64,000 bases of DNA, from assembly GCF_002305855.1 (NCBI RefSeq), contig NZ_CP022163.1, positions 2,480,292 to 2,544,291 on the forward strand. The letters are read 5' to 3'. Of this stretch, positions 28,330-36,946 are shown piece after piece. The notes under the pieces are model-generated. The model was given only the letters and a program-made list of their open reading frames with translations. It was not told the DNA's origin and did no database searches. Every line of letters begins with the position of its first letter. Positions within the stretch are counted from its first letter, which is position 1. The position numbers and the translations under genes were made by a program. The stretch comes from Melittangium boletus DSM 14713 (GTDB lineage Bacteria; Myxococcota; Myxococcia; Myxococcales; Myxococcaceae).

Positions 28330-31014
28330 ATGGGGAGGCAGGGTGGCGGACACACGCACGACAAGTCACTGCCCGCGCTCGCCATTTCCAGCCAAGATGC
28401 CGCGCGCGTGATCGACTCCGGAACTCTCGTCCTCGATGACCGCTTCCGCGTCCTCAAGCTCCTCGGAGCCGGTGGCATGGGCGAGGTGTATCTCGGGGAG
28501 CAGGTGTCGCTCGGCCGCAAGGTCGCCATCAAGGTCCTGCATTCGGACCTGATGGTCCACCCGAGCATGATCGAGCGCTTCAAACGCGAGGCGCGCCTCC
28601 TGTCCGCCGTGGACCACCCCGCCGTGGTGCGCGTCATCGACTATGGCGAGACGGGCGTGGGGGCCTGTCTGGTGATGGAGTACGTGGAGGGGGACAACCT
28701 CTACGACGTGCTCCAGACGGGTGCCCTGGCTCCCGCGCGGGCGCTGCCCCTGCTCTACCAGCTCGCCGAGGGGCTCGCGGCCATCCACGACCGGGGCATC
28801 ATCCACCGGGACCTCAAGCCCGAGAACGTGCTGCTCACCCGGGGCATGCGCGGCGAACAGGCCCGGCTCCTGGACTTCGGCATCGCCCGGCTGGTGGAGC
28901 CCGACAAGGGTGGCAACCTGAGCCAGGTGGGGCTCGTGGTGGGCACTCCGGAATACCTCTCGCCCGAGCAGGCGGTGGGGGCTCCGGTGGACCCGCGCAG
29001 CGACGTGTACTCCTTCGGGGTGCTCGCCTACCGCGTGCTCTCGGGCCAGCTGCCCTTCCGCGGCCCCGGCCCCACCCAGTACGTGGCCCAGCACGCCTCG
29101 GCCTCGCCCATGCCCCTCATCGAGGCCGCGCCCACGCTCGCCGGACATGCGCCGCTCGTCGCGCTGGTGATGCAGCTGCTGCGCAAGGATCCCGAGCAGC
29201 GGCTGCCCCACGCGAACGCCCTGGTGGACGCGCTCGGGGCCCTGGCCGCCTCCACGGCGCAGACGGTGTCGATGCCCCAGGCACTCGCCGCCGGAGGCGT
29301 GGCCGCCCTGCCCTCCATCTCCGCGTTCTCCGTCCCCGCCGCGTCTCCCGCCAGCGGCACGGTGGCCTTCGCCGCGCCCGCGCCCGCGCCCGCACCGGCG
29401 GCTCCGCCCGCACCGTCCGCCAACCCCGGAACGGCCGCCTTCGGGCCCGCCCCGGTGGTGGAAGCGCCCGCCCCGTCCGTGGGCCGCACCCCCTCGCAGG
29501 CCCCCACCCGGGCCTCGCCGGGACGGCAAGTGCCCGAGGAGGCCTTCTCCCCCTCCCGAGCGTCCACCCACCCCTCGCCCGTGGCCATGCACGCCGTCGC
29601 CGCGCCCAGGGCCGCGCCCCCACAGTCCCCCACGAGCACGGGCTCGTCCCAGGTCAAACCCCAGAACCTGACGGTGATGCTCACGGATCTGCGCGGCTAC
29701 ACCGAGCGCACCTCCCAGCAGACGCACGAGCAGAACGCGCGGATGCTGGAGACCCATGACGGGCTGCTGCTGCCGATCGTGCGCGACTACAACGGCCGGC
29801 TCGTGCAGAAGCGCGGGGACTCGCTCCTGGCCGTCTTCGCCTCGCCCACCCAGGGCGTGCTGTGCGGCATGGCCATGCAGGACCGGCTGTGGCGGCACAA
29901 CCAGCAGTGCGCCCCGGACGAGCGGCTGCCCGTCCGCATCTGCCTGCACACCGGCGAGGTGCTCGTCACGCGCGACGCCGTGCTCGGCGAGCCCGTGGAG
30001 GTGGTGAAGGCGGTGGAGCAGGTGGCCGAGGCGGGCGAGGTCGTCTTCACCAGCTCGGTGAACCTGGCGCGCACGCGCGTGGAGGGAGACGCCGAGCCCT
30101 GTGGTGGCGTGCCCATGCCCGGCACGGGTGAACAGCTCCCCCTCTTCCGCTGCCGCCGGGCCGAGGAGGGTCCGCCCTTTGGAGGCCAGGACGAGGTGTC
30201 CATGCGGCTTCCGCTCAAGGACCGGTTGGATCAGGCGATGCGGCCGGTCTGGGTCGCGCGCGACGCCGTCCTGTGGGCGGTGCGCGAGGCCGCGGTGCGC
30301 GGAGGCGCCCGGGCCCGGGCCAACCCCCGCCGCACGTTGGGGCTGGGACTGGGGCTGTGCGTGCTGTTGGGCCTGGGCACGGCCGAGGCCGTGCGCCGCG
30401 CCGACCCCACCTACCCGGCGCGCGTGCTGCTCGACCAGGGCAAGCCCCGCGAAGCGCTCGACAGCCTTCCCAAGACGCCCCCGAAGGAGAAGACGGACCC
30501 GTCGGTACGGCAGGTGCGCGCGCGGGCGCTGCATGCCCTCGATGAGCACGACGCCGAACACGCGGAGCTGGCGGCGCTGGACGAGGAGGCCCGCGGAGAG
30601 CTGGAGGACACCGTCCTGGCCGGGCTCGCCGAGGACTTCGGGGCGAACGAGAAGAACAAGGGCCTGCGGCAGATCCTGGACTCCCTTCCTCGCGAGCCGC
30701 TGAAGAAGCGCTTCGAGGACCTGGCGGACGAGGAGCCCTGGACCCGGCAATGGGGCGCGCTGCGCTATCTGGAAGCGATCCAGGCCACGGATGGCCTCGA
30801 TCTGGTGGCGCTGTACTCCCAGGCGCTCCTGTCGAAGAACTGCGCCGCGCGCTCCAGCGCGGTGGGGCGGCTCACCAGCCTGGCGGACCCCAAGGCGGTG
30901 CCCGCGTTGGAGGCGTTGAGCCAGTCTCCCCGGGAGAAGGCCTTGAACCGCGGCAAGAACTGCGGCCAGGACGAGGCGCGAGCCGCCCTCGAGGTGCTGG
31001 CGAAGCCGAAGTAG
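28330..31014 (+). CDS. Ser/Thr protein kinase fused to a nucleotide-cyclase-like domain
   Basis: The product has about 894 residues; the start at 28330 is tentative (GTG at 28408 or an upstream ATG at 28171 are alternatives). The Hanks-type kinase domain covers about 40-310, with Gly loop GAGGMGEV, VAIK, HRDLKPEN and DFG, so it looks active. A Pro/Ala linker follows. A class III cyclase-like domain spans about 445-600, with metal Asp D453 (LTDLRGY) and D497 (KRGDSLLAVF). The usual catalytic Asn and Arg (VNxAAR) are E557 and A561, so cyclase activity is doubtful. A transmembrane segment at about 668-690 and a C-terminal helical domain follow. It probably relays an envelope signal. Confidence 0.9.
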   Translation: MGRQGGGHTHDKSLPALAISSQDAARVIDSGTLVLDDRFRVLKLLGAGGMGEVYLGEQVSLGRKVAIKVLHSDLMVHPSMIERFKREARLLSAVDHPAVVRVIDYGETGVGACLVMEYVEGDNLYDVLQTGALAPARALPLLYQLAEGLAAIHDRGIIHRDLKPENVLLTRGMRGEQARLLDFGIARLVEPDKGGNLSQVGLVVGTPEYLSPEQAVGAPVDPRSDVYSFGVLAYRVLSGQLPFRGPGPTQYVAQHASASPMPLIEAAPTLAGHAPLVALVMQLLRKDPEQRLPHANALVDALGALAASTAQTVSMPQALAAGGVAALPSISAFSVPAASPASGTVAFAAPAPAPAPAAPPAPSANPGTAAFGPAPVVEAPAPSVGRTPSQAPTRASPGRQVPEEAFSPSRASTHPSPVAMHAVAAPRAAPPQSPTSTGSSQVKPQNLTVMLTDLRGYTERTSQQTHEQNARMLETHDGLLLPIVRDYNGRLVQKRGDSLLAVFASPTQGVLCGMAMQDRLWRHNQQCAPDERLPVRICLHTGEVLVTRDAVLGEPVEVVKAVEQVAEAGEVVFTSSVNLARTRVEGDAEPCGGVPMPGTGEQLPLFRCRRAEEGPPFGGQDEVSMRLPLKDRLDQAMRPVWVARDAVLWAVREAAVRGGARARANPRRTLGLGLGLCVLLGLGTAEAVRRADPTYPARVLLDQGKPREALDSLPKTPPKEKTDPSVRQVRARALHALDEHDAEHAELAALDEEARGELEDTVLAGLAEDFGANEKNKGLRQILDSLPREPLKKRFEDLADEEPWTRQWGALRYLEAIQATDGLDLVALYSQALLSKNCAARSSAVGRLTSLADPKAVPALEALSQSPREKALNRGKNCGQDEARAALEVLAKPK

Positions 31015-31017
31015 GCG

Positions 31018-32160
31018 CTACATCGACCCGGGATCCGAGAAACGCGGATCGTGCAGGAAGTCCGTGTCCGTCAGGGCGTCGAAGAAGACGAGCAGGTCTT
31101 CCTTCTCCTGGGGCGTCAGGGTGAAGCCGCGCACGAAGCCGCTCTGCACGGGACTGACGCGGCTGGAGTCGAGCCCATGGGCCCGCCCTCCCGCGGCGTA
31201 GTGGTCCAGCACCTCGGAGAGCGTGGCGATGCTCCCATCGTGCATGTAGGGAGCGGTGACGGCCACGTTGCGCAGGGACGGCGCGCGGAAGCGCCCCATG
31301 TCCTCGGGCAGTCCTGTCAGCTCGATGGCGCCCGGGTCCACCGCGGGGTAGGCCCCATGGCCGTCCTCGTTGTAGAGGCCCGTGTTGTGGAAGGGCAGGA
31401 TGGGCTCCGCCGTGGCCTCGTGCATCGTGGCGTCCTGGAAGTTGAAGCCCGAGTGGCAGTGATTGCACTCCAGACGCTCGGAGAAGAAGAGCTCCATGCC
31501 CCGCTTGGCCTGGGCGCTAAGCGCGTCCTTCTTGCCGCCATACAGGTATTGATCGAACGGCGCGTTGCCCGACAGGAGCGTGCGCTCGAAGCACGACAGG
31601 GCGCGCACGAGCGTCCCCAGGGACACGGGCTCGGCCTCACCGGGGAAGGCCTCGGCGAAACGGGCCACCAGGTCCGGATCCGCGCGCAGCCGCTCGAACA
31701 GGAGCTCCGGCTGATCTCCGAACCCGAGTTCCACGGGCTCGTCGCCGAACAGGGGCGTGAGGGCCTGCGCCTCCAGCGAAGTGAGGGCTGGATTCGCCCA
31801 GGTCAGGCTCGTGGCATAGGCGACGTTGGCCAGGCCCTGGGCGTTGCGGCGATGCACTTGTCCCGTGCTGCCCACCCCGTGCGTCTTGCCATCCGTGAAG
31901 GCCCGCGCCTGCTCATGGCAGGAAGCACACGACTGGGTGCCATTCAATGACAACCGCTTGTCATAGAAGAGGCGCCGGCCGAGCTGCACCTTCGCCTCCG
32001 TCATCGGGTTGTCCTGGGGCACCTGGGGCTTCGGGAATCCCGCGGGCAGGCGCCAGTCATACGCCGCCACCTCGGGCTCCGGAGGCTCGCCTTCACAGCC
32101 CGCCGTCAGCCAGGCCATCGCCATCAGCCCGATCCACCGTCTCGCCACGCGAAGCGCCAT
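31018..32160 (-). CDS. mbnH: MbnH-type di-haem cytochrome c peroxidase-like lipoprotein
   Basis: This 380-residue protein of the bacterial cytochrome c peroxidase/MauG family has two c-type haem sites, CASCH at about 78-82 and CNHCH further on. The N terminus (GLMAMAWLTAGC) has a lipobox, so it is a periplasmic lipoprotein. Its partner MbnP is encoded 9 bp upstream. In characterised MbnH/MbnP pairs the di-haem enzyme oxidises a tryptophan of MbnP to kynurenine, which supports copper binding; the same role is inferred. It is convergent with the kinase gene, with 3 bp between stops. Confidence 0.88.
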   Translation of the reverse strand: MALRVARRWIGLMAMAWLTAGCEGEPPEPEVAAYDWRLPAGFPKPQVPQDNPMTEAKVQLGRRLFYDKRLSLNGTQSCASCHEQARAFTDGKTHGVGSTGQVHRRNAQGLANVAYATSLTWANPALTSLEAQALTPLFGDEPVELGFGDQPELLFERLRADPDLVARFAEAFPGEAEPVSLGTLVRALSCFERTLLSGNAPFDQYLYGGKKDALSAQAKRGMELFFSERLECNHCHSGFNFQDATMHEATAEPILPFHNTGLYNEDGHGAYPAVDPGAIELTGLPEDMGRFRAPSLRNVAVTAPYMHDGSIATLSEVLDHYAAGGRAHGLDSSRVSPVQSGFVRGFTLTPQEKEDLLVFFDALTDTDFLHDPRFSDPGSM

Positions 32161-32169
32161 GGGTTCTCC

Positions 32170-33033
32170 CTACTCCCACCGGATGAAGGTCTGCGCGGAG
32201 GGATCCGCCACTTGGGAACCGAACGCGAGCCCCATCCGGTGGAACACGGGCGCGCAATCCGGATCCTGCTGACTCGCCATGCACCCGGCCGCGGTGCCGG
32301 GCGCGTTGACGTCCAGGTTGGAGCCCTCGAAGAGGCGCGCCAGGTCCAACACGACCTTGCTCTCGCCAGGGACGAAGCCCTCCAGGTCCACCCCCGGACG
32401 GTTGGGGAAGAGGCACCCATCGGACTCCTGGCCCGGCACCAGGGCGGGACAGTCCGTGCTCCCCAGATGCATGGAGTGGCCCGAGCGCAGGCCCGTCGTG
32501 CGGCCCTCGATGCGCGTGAAGAGGTAGCCCGAGCGCCAGCTCCAGAACAGCCCCAGGTCGTTGAAAGGCGCTGGAGCGATGGAGACGTCCTGGTGGTTGA
32601 GCGACCCAGGCAGGCCGAGCGTGAAGCGCAGGCCCCGGTAGTTTCCCTCCGGCACCGAGCCCATGATGCGCGTGTTCATCGCCGCCGTCCCGTTGGTGCA
32701 CAGGCCCGACTTGTCGGCGAAGTCGAGCAGCACCGCGCCGCTCTTCTGCCACACCCCATCCTCCGTGAGCGTGACGGGCACTTCCTGGCCATCCTCCGCC
32801 ACGAGCCGCACGTCATGCAGGTACACGCGGAAGTCCTGGGGCTCGTAGGTGCTCGCCGTGGTGCCCAGCCCCGTGTACGTGCGTCCACAGGCGAACGGCT
32901 CCGCGCCCACGCGCGCCTCGAAGGGGAGGGTTACCGAGATCGGTTTCGCCGTGGGCGGATCGCTCACCCCACAGCCCAGTGAACCGGCGAGGAGCGAGGC
33001 GAAGGCGACGAGACGAGGAGCGGAAGACATCAT
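32170..33033 (-). CDS. mbnP: MbnP family copper-binding lipoprotein
   Basis: This 287-residue protein has a lipoprotein signal (ASLLAGSLGC). It matches the four-Cys metallo-mystery-pair/MbnP family. Cysteines occur at FACGRTY, GLCTNG, STDCPAL and AAGCMAS. The tryptophan-rich segment FWSWRSGY corresponds to the region holding the Trp oxidised by MbnH in characterised systems. Two adjacent ATGs (33033 and 33030) are possible; GGAG lies 9 bp before the first. Co-transcription with the di-haem peroxidase supports a copper-scavenging or copper-storage role in the periplasm. No methanobactin precursor is nearby. Confidence 0.88.
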   Translation of the reverse strand: MMSSAPRLVAFASLLAGSLGCGVSDPPTAKPISVTLPFEARVGAEPFACGRTYTGLGTTASTYEPQDFRVYLHDVRLVAEDGQEVPVTLTEDGVWQKSGAVLLDFADKSGLCTNGTAAMNTRIMGSVPEGNYRGLRFTLGLPGSLNHQDVSIAPAPFNDLGLFWSWRSGYLFTRIEGRTTGLRSGHSMHLGSTDCPALVPGQESDGCLFPNRPGVDLEGFVPGESKVVLDLARLFEGSNLDVNAPGTAAGCMASQQDPDCAPVFHRMGLAFGSQVADPSAQTFIRWE

Positions 33034-33116
33034 GAGCGAGCACTCCGGGAGTCGGGGATGGCACCGCATAGCGCGCCCTCCCCGCCCCCAGGAACGTGAC
33101 ATATTGCCACACCCGC

Positions 33117-33944
33117 ATGACACGTCCCCTCTACGCGAACCTGGCCCTGGCCCGACGGCTCGAACGAGTGGACGCCCTCCACCTCGCCGACTACGCGCGA
33201 GGCTTCGCCCGTCTCTTTCCGGACAGTGGCGCGGAAGTGCTGGAGGTCGCGGGGGGCATTGCCTCCTTCTCGCGCGTGGACGTGCCCATCAATCGCGCCA
33301 CCGCGCTCGGCATGGAGGGACCTGTCTCGGAGGCCGAGCTGCGACGGGTGGAGGACTTCTACCGAGGCCACGGCGTGGGCCCGGCGGTGGAATTGTGTCC
33401 ACTGGCGCACCCCTCGTTGATGGAACTGCTCGCCGCTCGCGGCTACCGCGCGCGGCGCTTCCTCCAGGTCGGCTTCTTGCCGCTGGGTCCAGAAGCCCTC
33501 AAGCAACCCTCCCCGCCTCCGGGGTTCGAGGTGTCGAGCGCGGGCGAGGACGAGGTGGAGACCTGGGTGCGCACGATCGCCGCTGGCATCGGAGAGCGGG
33601 ACGACGAGCCACCCGACTCCATCTCGTCCACGGTCGCGCGCGTCGCCTCGAGGTTCGAGGGCGTGCGCCTCTACCTCGCGCGACTCGAGGGCGAAGTGGT
33701 GGCGGCCGCGGGCCTGCGCGTGCGCGACGGCGTCGCCACCGTTTTCTCGGCCGCCACCCGGGTGGCGTTCCGAGGACGCGGCGCGCAGACGGCACTCATC
33801 CAGGCCCGTCTGAGGGACGCTCTCGCGCTCGGATGCGACCTGGCCCTGGTCATCACCTCACCCGAGGGAGGCTCGATGGCCAACGAAGCGCGCGCGGGTT
33901 TCCGCGTGGGCTACACCCGGGTGCTGATGGACCTCGAGCGCTGA
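33117..33944 (+). CDS. GNAT family N-acetyltransferase
   Basis: This 275-residue protein has the acetyl-CoA pyrophosphate-binding loop RGRGAQ in AFRGRGAQTALI and the following helix and beta-bulge ALVITSPEGGSMANEARAGFRVGY, typical of GNAT enzymes. The N-terminal half looks like a degenerate GNAT repeat. No substrate can be assigned. The ATG at 33117 lacks a convincing ribosome site. It diverges from the mbnP gene and is convergent with the MBL-fold gene, with 1 bp between stops. Confidence 0.8.
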   Translation: MTRPLYANLALARRLERVDALHLADYARGFARLFPDSGAEVLEVAGGIASFSRVDVPINRATALGMEGPVSEAELRRVEDFYRGHGVGPAVELCPLAHPSLMELLAARGYRARRFLQVGFLPLGPEALKQPSPPPGFEVSSAGEDEVETWVRTIAAGIGERDDEPPDSISSTVARVASRFEGVRLYLARLEGEVVAAAGLRVRDGVATVFSAATRVAFRGRGAQTALIQARLRDALALGCDLALVITSPEGGSMANEARAGFRVGYTRVLMDLER

Positions 33945-33945
33945 G

Positions 33946-34629
33946 CTACACGAGCGAGCGAAGCAGCTCACGGGCCCGGGCGACCTCCTCCGGCCGCCGC
34001 AAGGGCGTGCCGTGCGAGGGAATGAGGACGGGCTCGCCGTCCATGCCATCCAACAGCGTGCGCGCCACCCGCTCCGAGTCGGTGCACAGCATCGCCATGA
34101 ACACCCGGTTGAGGCGCAGGCCCGGCGAACTTCCGCTCAACCCGAAGGCCAGCTTGAACACGAACGGCCTGGGCAATGACACCTGATTGCCAAGGAGTTC
34201 GTCGATATAGACCACGGGCCGGGGACCCCGGAGCACCCGGACCAGGGTGCCTCCATTCTTGGAGCCGAGGACTTCCCGGAACCGCACCTCGGGCGGCGTG
34301 ACGAGCGCCGGGAGGTCGGTGAAATCCCCCAGCCCCAGACGGGCGAGGGTGGGCAGCGCGACCGAGGGCGCGTAGAGGCGGGCTTCCGGATAGCGCTCCC
34401 GCCAGGACGCCAGGCCCAGGTCATGTCCAGAGTGGGGCGCGACGATCGCGCTCACCCGCCCCTTCGCCTCCAACGCGGCGAAGTCGGCGTCCGACATCCC
34501 CGTGGGCGGGCTGAGCACGGCGAGCGCCCCCGCCTCCAACCGGATGGCGAGGGCGTTGGTGGGTCCGAAGCGCACGTCATACGAGTGGACCCAGACCCCC
34601 GAGCCTTCCAGCACCTCGTTCCACGCCAT
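33946..34629 (-). CDS. MBL-fold protein, DUF4336-like
   Basis: The product has 227 residues from the ATG at 34629, chosen because GAGG lies 6 bp upstream; an upstream in-frame ATG would add nine residues. It has the layout of metallo-beta-lactamase-like proteins with degenerate metal sites: VAPHSGHDLG, YIDELLG and IPSHGTPL in the usual order. Such DUF4336-type proteins are usually uncharacterised. It is transcribed divergently from an Rrf2-family regulator gene 64 bp away, so it is the likely regulated target. Confidence 0.7.
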   Translation of the reverse strand: MAWNEVLEGSGVWVHSYDVRFGPTNALAIRLEAGALAVLSPPTGMSDADFAALEAKGRVSAIVAPHSGHDLGLASWRERYPEARLYAPSVALPTLARLGLGDFTDLPALVTPPEVRFREVLGSKNGGTLVRVLRGPRPVVYIDELLGNQVSLPRPFVFKLAFGLSGSSPGLRLNRVFMAMLCTDSERVARTLLDGMDGEPVLIPSHGTPLRRPEEVARARELLRSLV

Positions 34630-34693
34630 GGCGGCACCTCGTGTTGACACGGACAAGATTGGAAACTACTTCAGTGACAGTTCGAGCCCACCC

Positions 34694-35119
34694 ATGAGTA
34701 CCAACAGCCGATTCACCGTCGCCATCCACATCCTCACCCTGCTCGCCCACGGTGGGGGTGAGCAGATGACGTCGGAGTACATCGCGGGGAGTGTGAACAC
34801 CCACCCGGTGGTCATCCGACGGCTGCTGGCGCTCCTCCGGGACGCCCGACTGGTCACCTCCCAGGTCGGCGTGGGAGGAGGCTGGCAGCTCATGCGTTCT
34901 CCCAAGGGAATCACCCTGAGGGACATCTACCGCGCGGTGGAGGGAGGTCCCCTCTTCCCCCTCCACAGTAACACCCCGAACCCACGCTGCCCGGTGGGGA
35001 GCACCATTCAGTCCGCGCTCACCGGGCACTTCGAGGAGGCGCAGCTCGCGCTGGAGAAGAACCTCGAGCGCACGACCGTCGCGGACCTCGTCCAGGAGGT
35101 CGGCGCGCTCGCCCGCTAG
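34694..35119 (+). CDS. Rrf2 family transcriptional regulator
   Basis: This 141-residue winged-helix regulator has the N-terminal pattern SRFTVAIHILTLLAH, the recognition region HPVVIRRLLALLRDA and the wing GVGGGWQLMRSPKGITLRDIYRAVE. The three Fe-S cysteines of IscR/NsrR-type members are absent; only one Cys is present (RCPVG). It therefore belongs to the cluster-less YwnA-like branch. It likely represses the divergent MBL-fold gene and itself from the shared 64-bp region. A strong terminator follows. Confidence 0.9.
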   Translation: MSTNSRFTVAIHILTLLAHGGGEQMTSEYIAGSVNTHPVVIRRLLALLRDARLVTSQVGVGGGWQLMRSPKGITLRDIYRAVEGGPLFPLHSNTPNPRCPVGSTIQSALTGHFEEAQLALEKNLERTTVADLVQEVGALAR

Positions 35120-35121
35120 GT

Positions 35122-35145
35122 GGGGGAGCGGTCCCCTCTTTTTTT
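35122..35145 (+). terminator. Rho-independent terminator after Rrf2 gene
   Basis: A GC hairpin with arms GGGGA (35123-35127) and TCCCC (35132-35136) around a GCGG loop is followed by seven T residues at 35139-35145. It lies 3 bp after the stop codon. Confidence 0.8.
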
Positions 35146-35177
35146 GCCTCGATTCGCAACCCACTCGGTTACAGATC

Positions 35178-36101
35178 ATGACCCCTCCCGCATTGGCTCT
35201 CGACGCGTACCGCGCGCTCGTGTCGCTCGATACTCCCTTCACGCCCCCTCCTCCCGCCCCGGCGGAGGAACACCCGGCCCTCGTGCGGCACCTGCTCCAG
35301 CAACTCCACTCCGATGGAACCGAGAGGCAGCTGCGTGAGGTGCTGGGGGCGAACACCCCGCCCGAAACGGATGCGCGGGCCTGGCTGCTCGCGCTCCTGA
35401 CGGTTCGGGGTCCCCAGCCCTTCCCCGAGGGCTTCCACCTGGCCATGGACCGGCTCCTCCAGAGGGAGCGGCGGATGCGTCCCGAGGTGTCTCCCGCCGG
35501 TCTGCCCCGTCTCGGCGCGCTCCCGGGTACGGCCGCCGCCCACTGCACCCTCTGGCAGGGAGACATCACCACCCTCGCCGCGGACGCCATCGTCAACGCC
35601 GCGAACGCCGAGCTGCTCGGGTGCTTCGGCCCCTTCCACGCGTGCATCGACAACGCCATCCACGCGGCGGCCGGCCCCCACCTGCGCGAGGATTGCGCAC
35701 GCATCATGAGGGCCCAGGGCGCCCTCGAGCCCACGGGCCACGCGAAGGCCACCCGGGCCTACAACCTGCCCGCCCGTTACGTGCTGCACACGGTGGGGCC
35801 CATCGTGCGCGGCGCCTTGACTCCGGAGCACGAGGAGGCGCTCGCGTCGTGTTACCGCGCCTGTCTGGACGTGGCCTCGCGGCTCCAGGACGTGCGCTCG
35901 GTGGCGATGTGCGCCATCTCCACGGGCGTCTTCGGCTTTCCCAAGGGCCCCGCCGCCCGGGTGGCGCTGCGCACGGTGGGAGCGTGGCTGCGCGAGCACC
36001 CCGGCGCCATCGACCAGGTCATCTTCAACGTCTTCGGCGACGAGGACCGCGAGGCCTATTCCGCCGCGTTTCGAGCAGGAGCCCTCGATGCGCGCGGCTG
36101 A
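35178..36101 (+). CDS. Zinc-type macrodomain protein (ADP-ribosylhydrolase)
   Basis: This 307-residue protein has a helical N-terminal extension (about 1-110) followed by a macrodomain. The ADP-ribose-binding segment QGDITTLAADAIVNAANAELLG runs from about 127, and the late phosphate loop is AISTGVFGFPKG at about 246-257. The insertion GCFGPFHACID (Cys149, His154, Cys156) matches the zinc site of macrodomains linked to SirTM sirtuins. These remove ADP-ribose from proteins modified by the partner sirtuin. The next gene encodes that sirtuin and overlaps by 14 bp. It is cytoplasmic. Confidence 0.92.
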   Translation: MTPPALALDAYRALVSLDTPFTPPPPAPAEEHPALVRHLLQQLHSDGTERQLREVLGANTPPETDARAWLLALLTVRGPQPFPEGFHLAMDRLLQRERRMRPEVSPAGLPRLGALPGTAAAHCTLWQGDITTLAADAIVNAANAELLGCFGPFHACIDNAIHAAAGPHLREDCARIMRAQGALEPTGHAKATRAYNLPARYVLHTVGPIVRGALTPEHEEALASCYRACLDVASRLQDVRSVAMCAISTGVFGFPKGPAARVALRTVGAWLREHPGAIDQVIFNVFGDEDREAYSAAFRAGALDARG

Positions 36102-36945
36102 GGGAGGCGAGGCCGTGGAACGGGCGCGGCGGTGGCTCGCGGAAAGCGACCGGGTCCTCATTGGAGCGGGAGCGGGCATGTCCGCCGCGGCGGGCATCGA
36201 CTATGGGGACACGGACACATTCGCCCGGCTGTTCCCCGCCTTCGTCCGCATGGGCTTTCGCGCGCAGTACCAGCTCATCGGCTACCCGCGACTCACTCCC
36301 GCGCAGCACTGGGGGTATTGGTCGACGCACGTGAAGCACGTGCGCTTCGGAGAGGACGAGCGCCCCGCCTACCAGGCACTCCGCCACCTCGTGACGGGCA
36401 AGGACACGTTCGTCCTCACCTCCAACGTCGACATGTTGTTTCCTCGCAACGGCTTCGACGAGGCGCGGCTCTTCACGCCGCAGGGGGACTACGCACGTAT
36501 GCAGTGCCGGAGGCCCTGCTCCCGGGAGACGTGGCCCACGCGGCCCCTCATCGAGCGGGCCCTCGCGGCGGTGGACCCGGTGACCCAGGAGGTGACCGAT
36601 CCGGACAGCCTCCCGCGCTGCCCCCACTGTGGGGGAGCCGTCTTCATGAACGTGCGCCTGGACGCGGCCTTCCTGGAGGAGCCCTACGTGGAGCAGGCCC
36701 AGCGCTTCCGCCAGTGGATGCGCGAAGGCGCGGCGAAGCGGCTCCTCGTCATCGAGGTCGGCGCCGGCTTCAACACGCCCTCGGTGGTGCGCTGGCGGAT
36801 GGAACACCTCGTCCACCACCACCCGGCGGCCCGGCTGGTCCGCATCAACCTCACGGACGCCGAGGTCCCCGAGGAGCTTGGCGAGCGCGCCGTCTCCCTG
36901 TCCATGGGGGCGGGTCAGGCCTTTGAACTGCTGGGGCGGAGCTGA
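36088..36945 (+). CDS. SirTM (class M) sirtuin, protein ADP-ribosyltransferase
   Basis: This 285-residue sirtuin has the NAD-binding start IGAGAGMSAAAGIDY at 25-39. Canonical sirtuins use QN and a catalytic His (HG); here these are SN (TSNVD, N113) and Gln (PQGD, Q132), the hallmark of class M sirtuins that transfer ADP-ribose rather than deacetylate. Four cysteines in RMQC, RPC and CPHC form the zinc site. The start overlaps the macrodomain gene, so the writer and eraser are co-expressed. The usual extra partners GcvH-L and LplA2, which carry and install the lipoyl group in bacterial systems, are absent here. Confidence 0.92.
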   Translation: MRAAEGGEAVERARRWLAESDRVLIGAGAGMSAAAGIDYGDTDTFARLFPAFVRMGFRAQYQLIGYPRLTPAQHWGYWSTHVKHVRFGEDERPAYQALRHLVTGKDTFVLTSNVDMLFPRNGFDEARLFTPQGDYARMQCRRPCSRETWPTRPLIERALAAVDPVTQEVTDPDSLPRCPHCGGAVFMNVRLDAAFLEEPYVEQAQRFRQWMREGAAKRLLVIEVGAGFNTPSVVRWRMEHLVHHHPAARLVRINLTDAEVPEELGERAVSLSMGAGQAFELLGRS

Positions 36946-36946
36946 C

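Noticed and set aside
20099..28411. Very long open frame (over 2700 codons) on the plus strand opposite the giant TPR gene
   Set aside because: Its translation is low-complexity Gly/Arg/Gln-rich, a mirror of the GC-rich codon usage of the TPR gene. It shows no family motif.
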